NCBI GenBank assembly: GCA_016180845.1
Contig: JACPAK010000002.1
Span: 248,001-312,000, forward strand
Reading direction: 5' to 3'
DNA length: 64,000 bases
Source of the DNA: Deltaproteobacteria bacterium
GTDB taxonomy: Bacteria > UBA10199 > JACPAL01
A program made the position numbers and the translations under genes. Shown piece by piece: positions 1 through 7,193 of the stretch (position 1 is its first letter; every line of letters begins with the position of its first letter). A model generated the notes under the pieces. The model saw only the letters and a list, made by a program, of their open reading frames with translations. It was not told the origin of the DNA and ran no database searches.

Positions 1-14
1 AAAAGTGGGGGACC

Positions 15-458
15 TTAATGAAATAACTCCGTCGGCAGGAGGATCTTTCGAAAAATCTTTCGTCCTTTTTTGCGGAGCCCTTCATCGAGTGTAATGAGAG
101 GAATGTCGCGTACCCGAGCCAAGGCGAGATAGGAGCTGTCGTACACCTTGGTCGAGTCAAGTTTCGTGGCGACCTGCTGAGTTTCTTTTATGAGATTCGA
201 TTTCCATTGGAATAAGAGGGGTAGTTTAAAGAGGTGGTCGATCAACACCTCTACCTCTTCCGAGGTCATTTCACCCTTCATTGTTTTTTTATGCAGCGCC
301 GAGACGACTTCATAGAGAACAAGGCCTGGTTCATAGAGGAGAACTTGCTCCTCCTGGACCTTCTTTAAAACATCGTGGCAAATCTTGTGGTGCTCTTCGC
401 TTGAGGAAAGGGCTGCAATAAAGATATTCGCATCCAGGCAAAGTTCTTCTCCAAACAT
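15..458 (-). CDS. PIN-domain (VapC-type) toxin
   Basis: A 147-residue PIN-domain protein, the usual length for VapC ribonuclease toxins. The acidic residues expected to hold the metal are visible: D9 (in LDANIF), E50 (in YEVVSAL), D107 (in YDSSYLALA) and D125 (in TLDEG). VapC toxins typically cut tRNA or rRNA; the target here cannot be read from sequence. The ATG lies directly after the stop codon of the upstream Phd-type antitoxin with no gap, so the two are translationally coupled. The complete acidic set suggests an active enzyme. Confidence 0.9.
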   Translation of the reverse strand: MFGEELCLDANIFIAALSSSEEHHKICHDVLKKVQEEQVLLYEPGLVLYEVVSALHKKTMKGEMTSEEVEVLIDHLFKLPLLFQWKSNLIKETQQVATKLDSTKVYDSSYLALARVRDIPLITLDEGLRKKGRKIFRKILLPTELFH

Positions 459-761
459 TTATCCCTCTTCGTCTCGGATTTGTCGAACCAGTTCAACAGC
501 GGAGAATGGTTTTGCGTCCGGGTGATTTTTTTTGATGCGATCAAGCAGCCTATCAAGTTCGACAACCCAAGGGTGGGGAGGTTTTGTTTCTTCCTCAGCC
601 TCCCGGAGTCGTATCCATTGTTCTGAATCAACAAGAACAGCGACAGGCCTGCCATTTTTTTCAATGGTAAGCGGTTCCCTCTGGTGGGTTACTTTTTTGA
701 GATAGTCTCCAAAGCGATTCTTGATTTCCGTTGCTGGTGCTGATTTTTTGGGGAGATGCAT
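459..761 (-). CDS. Phd/YefM-family antitoxin
   Basis: A 100-residue protein whose first half matches the Phd/YefM DNA-binding fold: an ATEIKNRFGDYL helix is followed by EPLTIEKNGRPVAVLV. The C-terminal half (about residues 55-100) is charged and would be the toxin-binding tail. It is the first gene of a two-gene operon with the PIN toxin. The ATG is only 6 nt from a -10 box and has no Shine-Dalgarno, so the mRNA is probably leaderless. A 10-bp palindrome in the promoter spacer is a likely autoregulatory operator. Confidence 0.88.
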   Translation of the reverse strand: MHLPKKSAPATEIKNRFGDYLKKVTHQREPLTIEKNGRPVAVLVDSEQWIRLREAEEETKPPHPWVVELDRLLDRIKKNHPDAKPFSAVELVRQIRDEEG

Positions 762-796
762 GGGTGCAGGATATTAGAAATTAGCTAATAAGTCAA
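762..796 (-). promoter_or_regulatory. Promoter and palindromic operator of the phd-PIN operon
   Basis: On the minus strand: TTGACT (-35, 791-796), a 17-bp spacer, TATCCT (-10, 768-773), then 6 nt to the antitoxin ATG. The spacer contains the perfect palindrome ATTAGCTAAT (780-789), well placed for repression by the antitoxin. The spacing puts the transcription start at or very near the ATG. Confidence 0.6.
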
Positions 797-813
797 TAAG
801 ACAACAAGAATAG

Positions 814-1500
814 CTATTTCATGAGAGACAAGAGTTCCTCGCCCAGTTGCTGCAATGAAGCCCCTTCTCTCATCACGGCACGTTTCCCTCGCTGGAGGGT
901 TTCCAACGGGGCCTTCGCAATCAGGTCCGCCAGGGAAAAGAGGCGAGCGTCAATTTTTTCCGATGTGACAACTTCATTGACGAGACCCCACTCGCGTCCC
1001 TGAATCGGATCGACAGGCCTTCCGGTGTAGACCATTTCAAAAAAGTGCCTCTTGCCGATTACCGGCACGAGGAGCGGAGAGATAATAAAAGGGAAAAGGC
1101 CGAGTTTCAACTCAGGCGTCCTGAAATGCGCCTTCTCGGAGGCGATCACGAGATCGGCGAGGGCGACCAGCCCGAGCCCTCCACCGACCGCCCCTCCCTC
1201 AACGCCGACAAGAAACGGTTTTGAAAACTGCTGGATCGACTGAACCATTTCACAATATCCCTGAACCGCCCGTCGACGTCCCTCATCTCCCTTCTTGAAT
1301 TCATCGGTGTCTGCCCCGGAACAAAAATTCCCTCCCGCCCCCTTCAGGGTGACGACCTTGAGATCCGCTGCTTTTTCCGCTGATTGAAAGGCAAGACGAA
1401 GCGCCTCAATTGACTCTATCGAAAGGGCATTCGCTTTTTCAGGGCGATTGAGGGTCAGCGAAAGGACCGCCCCTTTTCGTTCTGAGAGAAGAATGGACAT
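814..1500 (-). CDS. Enoyl-CoA hydratase/isomerase-family protein (LiuC-like)
   Basis: Crotonase-fold enzyme of 228 residues, shorter than the usual 255-265. The oxyanion-hole segments are visible: NFCSGADTDEF (about 58-68) and EGGAVGGGLGLV (101-112). The segment GLFPFIISPLL (134-144) resembles methylglutaconyl-CoA hydratases more than classical crotonase, which has a GGTQRL-type motif there. It is the last gene of a four-gene acyl-CoA operon, 2 nt after the BKACE stop codon. A role in hydrating a branched or unsaturated acyl-CoA is likely; the substrate is inferred from context and is not certain. Confidence 0.88.
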   Translation of the reverse strand: MSILLSERKGAVLSLTLNRPEKANALSIESIEALRLAFQSAEKAADLKVVTLKGAGGNFCSGADTDEFKKGDEGRRRAVQGYCEMVQSIQQFSKPFLVGVEGGAVGGGLGLVALADLVIASEKAHFRTPELKLGLFPFIISPLLVPVIGKRHFFEMVYTGRPVDPIQGREWGLVNEVVTSEKIDARLFSLADLIAKAPLETLQRGKRAVMREGASLQQLGEELLSLMK

Positions 1501-1502
1501 CG

Positions 1503-2351
1503 TTAGGCAAGCCCCATGATTTCTTTCGCCTCCTGAACTGTCGCGACCTCTTTTCCCGTCTCCCGGATCATCCGAGTTGCCGCCATGACAAGATCTCCAT
1601 TCGATTTTGCCATCTCACCCTGCGGCAGGTAGAAGTTGTCCTCGAGTCCCACGCGAATATCCCCCTCCAGTTGCAGCGCCTCGCGAACGAGTCGCCATTG
1701 GTCCCGTCCGATCCCGATCACCTCCCAATGCGAACCGCTCGGCAGGTTCGCCACCATGTGTGCCAGATTCCCGGGGCGGGTTGAGATGCCGCCCAGGACA
1801 CCGAGGATCAGTGAAAAATGGGCGGGGGTCTTCAGCAATCCCATATCAATGAACGGTTCGGCATTCGTGATATGACCGGTATCGAAACATTCAAGCTCCG
1901 GTTTTGCACCGGCCTCGACAATCTGCCGGAGACAATACTCAATATCCCGAAACGGATTCTCGAAGACATGATCGTGATAAAATTTTTTCGCCTTCGGGCT
2001 GTAGATCGCGTAGTTCATCGAGCCCATATTGAGGGCGGCAATCGCCGGCCGGTGTTCCACAATATGAAGCGTTCTCTCCTGGATCGGCACGCCGATTCCG
2101 CCGCTCGAGAAATTCAGGATCACGGGACAACGTTTTTGAATCTCGGCCTTGATCTCTCCGAAGACCGCTGATTCCCAGCAGGCGGCCCCTTGGACGGTTC
2201 GTGCATGGATGTGAACGACTGCCGCGCCGGCGTCATAGGCCCTCTTTGCCTCTTCGGCAATCTCAACAGGTGAATAGGGAATCGCCGGGCACTGTTCCTT
2301 TTTGGCCAGCACACCGGTCAGGGCGCAGGTAATGATGACCTTAGGACTCAT
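1503..2351 (-). CDS. Beta-keto acid cleavage enzyme (BKACE, DUF849 family)
   Basis: 282 residues from the ATG that overlaps the upstream stop codon as ATGA; an 11-residue upstream extension is possible but would run into the preceding gene. The zinc ligands of the 3-keto-5-aminohexanoate cleavage family are present: HIHAR (H47, H49) and the Glu of VGLEDNFYL (about E237). Family members condense a beta-keto acid with acetyl-CoA to give acetoacetate and a new acyl-CoA. The substrate is unknown here. Its place between a carboxyltransferase and a hydratase suggests it handles a keto acid made by this operon, or takes the place an HMG-CoA lyase would fill. Confidence 0.9.
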   Translation of the reverse strand: MSPKVIITCALTGVLAKKEQCPAIPYSPVEIAEEAKRAYDAGAAVVHIHARTVQGAACWESAVFGEIKAEIQKRCPVILNFSSGGIGVPIQERTLHIVEHRPAIAALNMGSMNYAIYSPKAKKFYHDHVFENPFRDIEYCLRQIVEAGAKPELECFDTGHITNAEPFIDMGLLKTPAHFSLILGVLGGISTRPGNLAHMVANLPSGSHWEVIGIGRDQWRLVREALQLEGDIRVGLEDNFYLPQGEMAKSNGDLVMAATRMIRETGKEVATVQEAKEIMGLA

Positions 2352-3922
2352 ACCGGAGCGACCCCGTGCCTCTTTTTCGGCCAATGGATCTCTTTGTTTT
2401 GAACAAGCTCAAGGGTTCGGATGATCCAGCGTTTCGTCTCTCGCGGGTCGATGATGTCATCAATATAAGCCCCGCGGGCCGCCTTTTCGAGGCTGATCTC
2501 CTTTTGATATCTCTCCACCAGCTCCGCGCGGGTCTTTTCGGGGTCCTTCGAAGATTCAATCTCCTTCCGAAAGATAATATTGACCGCCCCCTCAGCCCCC
2601 ATCAGTGAAATCTCGGCGGAGGGCCAGGCGACGAGACCGTCAGGTTCGTAACCACGGCCGCACATGACGTAGTAGCCGGCGCCATACGCCTTTCGAATCA
2701 CCACGGTCAGTTTCGGGACCGAGGCGCGTGAAACGGCGTAGAGCATCTTCGCCCCGTGCCTGATGATCCCCTGCCTCTCCACCTTCGATCCGACCATAAA
2801 GCCGGGGACATCCTGCAAGAAGAGGAGGGGGATATTAAAGGCATCGCAGAGGTTGATGAAGCGGGACGCCTTGTCGGCCGCATCGACATCAATCACGCCA
2901 CTGAGCATCGCGGGTTGATTCGCCACAATTCCCAGGGGCCACCCGCAGGTTCTGCCAAATCCGACAAGTATGTTTTTGGCAAAGGCCGGTTTGAGCTCGA
3001 GGAAACGACCATGGTCAACCAATCGCGTGATCACCTCATGCATGTCGTACGGCTTCTTTGGATTATCGGGCAGGACGCTGAGAATTGAATCATCAACATG
3101 ATCGTCAGGGGTCTCTTCGAAATCAAGTCCTCCACTGGGGGCGTATCGCAAAGGCTTTTCACCGGAATGGGAAGGAAAGTAGCTCAAGTATTCTTTAATC
3201 ACCTCAAGACAGGTACGGTCGTCCGGCGTTTCGAGGTCTCCGACGCCACTTACCTCACAATGGATTCGCGATCCCCCCAACTCCTCCATACTGATCTCCT
3301 CGCCGATCACCGCCTTCACCAAGGGTGGTCCCGCAAGCGCCATCGAACTTGTCCCTTTGACCATCGGCACGAAGTCGGAGAGGGCCGGGATATAGGCGGT
3401 TCCGGCCGCGCAGGGCCCCATCATCGCGGCGATCTGAGGAACAACCCCGCTCATTTTTACCTGGTCGTAAAAGAGTTTCCCGCTTCCGGCAAACTGCGAC
3501 CCCGCCAGTTCCTGGATTCGGGCGCCGGCAGAATCAAGCAGCCAGATCATCGGAATTCTTTCCCGCAGGGAGACCTCACGCAGCCGTTCGACTTTTCTCT
3601 CCTGAACCTCGCCAATAGAGCCGGCCATCACGGTAAAATCATAGGCGGCACAGGCCGCCATGCGGCCGCGGATTTTTCCCGTACCGGTCACACAGCCATC
3701 GGCTGGCGTATAACGACCCTGCATATCGGGATGAGTCGATTGCTGGTGACCGAGGATTCCGATTTCGACAAATGTCCCCTTGTCAAACAACAGGTCGATT
3801 CGCTCGCGTGCGGTCAGCTTCCCCGCCTGATGCTGGCGTTGGACCTCGTCAGGTCCGCCCATCTGCCGGATTTTTCCCTTCTCCTCGGCTAATGATTCTA
3901 TCTGTTTTTTCGTTTTGCTCAC
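2348..3922 (-). CDS. Acyl-CoA carboxylase, carboxyltransferase (beta) subunit
   Basis: 524 residues, GTG start, typical length for propionyl- or methylcrotonyl-CoA carboxylase beta subunits. N-terminal segment GKLTARERIDLLFDKGTF and the two crotonase-like halves are recognisable, with LAGPPLVKAVIGEEI and EELGGSRIHCEVSGV in the first half and LFLQDVPGFMVG and VIRKAYGAGYYVM in the second. The LAGPPLVKA segment is closer to methylcrotonyl/geranyl-type subunits than to PccB. The enzyme needs a biotin carboxylase partner, which is not in this window. It lies 3 nt after the acyl-CoA dehydrogenase gene. Confidence 0.93.
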   Translation of the reverse strand: MSKTKKQIESLAEEKGKIRQMGGPDEVQRQHQAGKLTARERIDLLFDKGTFVEIGILGHQQSTHPDMQGRYTPADGCVTGTGKIRGRMAACAAYDFTVMAGSIGEVQERKVERLREVSLRERIPMIWLLDSAGARIQELAGSQFAGSGKLFYDQVKMSGVVPQIAAMMGPCAAGTAYIPALSDFVPMVKGTSSMALAGPPLVKAVIGEEISMEELGGSRIHCEVSGVGDLETPDDRTCLEVIKEYLSYFPSHSGEKPLRYAPSGGLDFEETPDDHVDDSILSVLPDNPKKPYDMHEVITRLVDHGRFLELKPAFAKNILVGFGRTCGWPLGIVANQPAMLSGVIDVDAADKASRFINLCDAFNIPLLFLQDVPGFMVGSKVERQGIIRHGAKMLYAVSRASVPKLTVVIRKAYGAGYYVMCGRGYEPDGLVAWPSAEISLMGAEGAVNIIFRKEIESSKDPEKTRAELVERYQKEISLEKAARGAYIDDIIDPRETKRWIIRTLELVQNKEIHWPKKRHGVAPV

Positions 3923-3925
3923 GAC

Positions 3926-5074
3926 TTAGGCCCACCCCATTTTTTTGGCGATGATTTCTTTCATAATCTCCGACGTCCCCCCTCCTATGGTAATCAGACG
4001 GATATCCCTGGCAAATCGTGCGCAATCATATTCCTCCATATAACCGTATCCCCCATGGGCCTGAAGGCATTCATATGCGGCCTTCTGGGCCAGATCGCCT
4101 GCGAAGAGTTTGGCCATCGAGATCTCCTTCACACATTCCGCCTTTGCATCAAAAAGGGCGACGGCATGGTACGTCAACCGACGGGCCGCCTCGATCTCGG
4201 TGGCGAGAGTCGCGAACGTGTGTTGCCAGACCTGAAAATCAAGAATCCGGTTTCCAAAGACCTGGCGTTCCTTTGTGTAACGGATCGCATCGTCCAGGGC
4301 GAGCTCCGCACCTGCCACCGCCATCAGGGCCGCCACCAATCGCTCTCCCTGGAAATTTTTCATGATGTAGACAAAACCCTTGTTTTCCTCGCCGAGGAGA
4401 TAACGACGGGGGATTCGACAATTCTCGAAGAAGAGGAGCGCCGTATCTGAGGTGTGATTTCCCAATTTCTCCAACTTCTTGCCTACCATAAAACCTTTTG
4501 TGTCGGTCGGAAACGTGACAAGGCTGATACCTCGATGCCCCATCTCCCCTGTCCGGACCGCCAATGTGATAAAATTTCCGCGTCCGCCGTTTGTGCAAAA
4601 CATCTTGGCACCATTGATAACATAATCGTCCCCTTCACGACGGGCGGTTGTCTTGATGGCGGCGACATCCGATCCACAACCCGGTTCCGTAATCCCCAAT
4701 GCTCCGATTTTTTCACCCTGAATCGCAGGGACCAAAAACTCTTTCTTCTGCTCCTCGGTACCGAGGGCGTCGATGACCGGCGTTGCGATATCGGCCTGGA
4801 CGAGAAAATCCATCACCAGCCCGGCCATCCGGCAGCGGATCATCTCCTCGCAGAAGATGACCTTGAACCAGTAGTTTCCTCCACTCCCCCCGACCTTTTC
4901 CGGGTAACAAATACCGAAGAGGCCGAGCCTGCCCGCCCGCTGGTAGATCTCCCGGGGAAAGCCACGCGCCTTTTCCCATTCCTCTTTGTGTGGAAGGAGC
5001 TCCCTTTCGGCAAAGTCCCGCACCGTCTTTCGAAAGAGTTCATGCTCGGCAGTGAAGGGAGAAGAAAGCCCCAC
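3926..5074 (-). CDS. Acyl-CoA dehydrogenase (LCAD/isovaleryl-CoA dehydrogenase-like)
   Basis: 382 residues with N-terminal helical domain, the FAD-contact segment GITEPGCGSDVAAI (127-140), the middle beta domain and C-terminal helical domain. The position holding the catalytic Glu in medium-chain enzymes reads IGGGTSEIM, with Gly instead of Glu. The alternative base used by long-chain and isovaleryl-CoA dehydrogenases is present as E244 in QGERLVAAL. First gene of the acyl-CoA operon. The start is GTG, 6 nt from a TATAGG box with no Shine-Dalgarno, so a leaderless mRNA is likely. Exact chain specificity is not readable. Confidence 0.93.
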   Translation of the reverse strand: MGLSSPFTAEHELFRKTVRDFAERELLPHKEEWEKARGFPREIYQRAGRLGLFGICYPEKVGGSGGNYWFKVIFCEEMIRCRMAGLVMDFLVQADIATPVIDALGTEEQKKEFLVPAIQGEKIGALGITEPGCGSDVAAIKTTARREGDDYVINGAKMFCTNGGRGNFITLAVRTGEMGHRGISLVTFPTDTKGFMVGKKLEKLGNHTSDTALLFFENCRIPRRYLLGEENKGFVYIMKNFQGERLVAALMAVAGAELALDDAIRYTKERQVFGNRILDFQVWQHTFATLATEIEAARRLTYHAVALFDAKAECVKEISMAKLFAGDLAQKAAYECLQAHGGYGYMEEYDCARFARDIRLITIGGGTSEIMKEIIAKKMGWA

Positions 5075-5108
5075 GCGGTGCCTATACCTTAAAATATTTC
5101 GAGGGCAA
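5075..5108 (-). promoter_or_regulatory. Promoter of the acyl-CoA operon, leaderless type
   Basis: Minus strand: TTGCCC (-35, 5103-5108), 16-bp spacer, TATAGG (-10, 5081-5086), 6 nt to the GTG start. No ribosome binding site fits in the gap. The divergent gene at 5144 shares this region but has its own AAGGG site. Confidence 0.5.
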
Positions 5109-5143
5109 CGTTTTTAAGTGAACGGCGAAATTAAGGGTCAGCA

Positions 5144-7141
5144 ATGGCAAACGACATCAAAATTCGGGTCTCGGGAGCAACATTTGGCGGTGGTGAGATC
5201 GGGGAGGGGAGTGTTGGAGGGGCTGAGGTTTCCGCCGGGCCGGTTTTGCCGGAGTGGCGGGCGCTCGAGTTCCTCGCCGGCTTGAAGGTTGGTTTTCTTG
5301 CCAATGGTCAAGGTTTGGATTCTGTTACGGCCGATGCCGGTGTCGGGGTTGATTACTCCTGGGCAGAGACGAATGGTTTTGACTTCCTGGATCGTACGAC
5401 GCTTGAGGCGGGGGCTGTTTATGAAAGGGCGGATCGGAACTTCGATCCCGATGTTGGCCTTCGCCAAGGGATCGCCTCGTACACCTTCGGATCCGATGAT
5501 CAATACAGGATCGGTCTCGATTTTATTGCCCGGGCCGATCCGACAGGGATTCGAGAAGGAAGAGGTATGCGGTTTCTCGGGGCGCTGACTTTTGAATTTG
5601 GTGGGGCGAGGCTTTCGAGAAGATTACCCGACGAGCTTCGGAAGGAATTGGAGGAGATCGGGAAAACTGACTTGGGTCGACGTCCGGTTCCGTCTCCCCG
5701 AACAGATTGGCATGATCTTTATGCGGCGGTGACCTACGATTCCTTAAAGAAAGGGGAAAGCGTTTCTGATTATCGTTTGCGTGAGGGGCATGAGGCGATC
5801 CTCTTCCAGCCGGTTGCGATCATGGAAACGGATGGAAAAATAACCCAACTTTCAGAGGAGGGGATACGACAATGGGTCCTCGCCTCTCTCGAGGCACATC
5901 GTGAGAAGGGGGTTCCGATCGAACAGTTTGATATCCTGATTCGAAGGCAGCCGAAGGTTTTTCGACGCGAGGCGATCGACACGAGCGGGAAAAATACCGC
6001 CGTTCCCCTCGAAGGTGGCTGGGAGTTTGATCAAGACGAAAAGGTGCGGATCTTCGGGGCTCATTCGAAGCGGCTTGCCTACAGTTTTCAGATCATTCCG
6101 ACGAAGGGACGCTCCCAGTCGACCGGTGTCGCTATGGAACAGGTTCAGAAGACCCTGAGCGATCCGAAACGACTGATGAAATATATTCATGCCGGAAGGC
6201 TCTGGGATAATTTTTCAAAAATGCGGTCTGGAGATCTGAAGGATCCAAAAAAATGGGAAGCGGCTATTTTAGGATCACTTTGGGATGGGGAAGAGTTCGG
6301 CTGGAGGGCGGCGCTTCGAGCGATGTCTGATATGGAGGGGTATGTTTCTCAGGTCTTTGTTGGCGATCCAACCTCAGAAGGGCTTGCGAGTCGTGCCGAC
6401 TCGGCCGATGTCAGTACGCATGAGGGGTTGACGGTTCATTTCTTGAATCTCGTCGATGAGTATGGTCGCGGTGAGTTCACCGAGGTGGTGGATGATCTCA
6501 GAAAAAAATGGATCAGGGCCACAGGAATCGATGGGCCTGACAAGACACCACCGATCTTTGAGTTGCTTCACAATTTACGGATCAGACCTTTGATTAACGA
6601 ATTGGCAGATCAACTTCAGGAGAGGGGGTTGGGACCGGTAGCCAAGTTGGTTGTGAAACTCGGCAAAAGAGTCCCGGCGGACCTTAAGATCGATCTTTCG
6701 CAGCTCGAACGAAACGATCTTGTCGAGGCGTTGATCCCTTTTGAGCTTTTGAATGTCGCCTTTTCACCCGATGAGCTTTGGAAAAAATTTGATCGATTCA
6801 TTGTCCCGAACTTTCCACATCACAACGAATTTCGTCGGCTTCTTTGTGTCAAGGAAGGGGGGCTTCAGGAGGAAAAGGGGGTTTATCACTTCGAGTGGAA
6901 GGAGGGGGCCAGGGTCCATGAATGGGTGAATGGCGGTTGGAGAGATCCCCACTTCCAGTGGTTTGAAAAGGGTTCTTCGAAAAATTTGTGTGACAATCCC
7001 CAGGACACCAATGCAGAGAAATCCCACTCGACGACCGCCCCTCTCTCTCCGTTTGCGATCGTGATCCTCTACGAGATGGGGGCGTTCGGCGGCAAATTCA
7101 AACCCTATTGGGACCGGCCACTTCATCGACCGATTCAATAA
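5144..7141 (+). CDS. Large protein of unknown function, N-terminal beta-rich
   Basis: 665 residues; family not recognised. The ATG follows an AAGGG ribosome site. Residues about 40-160 show alternating hydrophobic/polar stretches and Gly/aromatic-rich strands (for example AGVGVDYSW, MRFLGALTFEFGG) like part of an outer-membrane barrel, yet there is no signal peptide. Residues about 190-300 include a DWHDLYAAVTYDSL stretch, and the C-terminal half is mostly helical and charged. It is followed 52 nt downstream by another large orphan (7194) on the same strand, so the two may work together. Codon use is like the neighbours, with no decay seen. Confidence 0.75.
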   Translation: MANDIKIRVSGATFGGGEIGEGSVGGAEVSAGPVLPEWRALEFLAGLKVGFLANGQGLDSVTADAGVGVDYSWAETNGFDFLDRTTLEAGAVYERADRNFDPDVGLRQGIASYTFGSDDQYRIGLDFIARADPTGIREGRGMRFLGALTFEFGGARLSRRLPDELRKELEEIGKTDLGRRPVPSPRTDWHDLYAAVTYDSLKKGESVSDYRLREGHEAILFQPVAIMETDGKITQLSEEGIRQWVLASLEAHREKGVPIEQFDILIRRQPKVFRREAIDTSGKNTAVPLEGGWEFDQDEKVRIFGAHSKRLAYSFQIIPTKGRSQSTGVAMEQVQKTLSDPKRLMKYIHAGRLWDNFSKMRSGDLKDPKKWEAAILGSLWDGEEFGWRAALRAMSDMEGYVSQVFVGDPTSEGLASRADSADVSTHEGLTVHFLNLVDEYGRGEFTEVVDDLRKKWIRATGIDGPDKTPPIFELLHNLRIRPLINELADQLQERGLGPVAKLVVKLGKRVPADLKIDLSQLERNDLVEALIPFELLNVAFSPDELWKKFDRFIVPNFPHHNEFRRLLCVKEGGLQEEKGVYHFEWKEGARVHEWVNGGWRDPHFQWFEKGSSKNLCDNPQDTNAEKSHSTTAPLSPFAIVILYEMGAFGGKFKPYWDRPLHRPIQ

Positions 7142-7193
7142 TCATTTTTCGGCCTTGATAAACCGCCCTATTTAATTGATAAGGCGTGCCGCC

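Noticed and set aside
3098-3892. Plus-strand 264-codon open frame
   Set aside because: Lies wholly inside the carboxyltransferase gene on the other strand; Arg/His-rich composition typical of a shadow frame.
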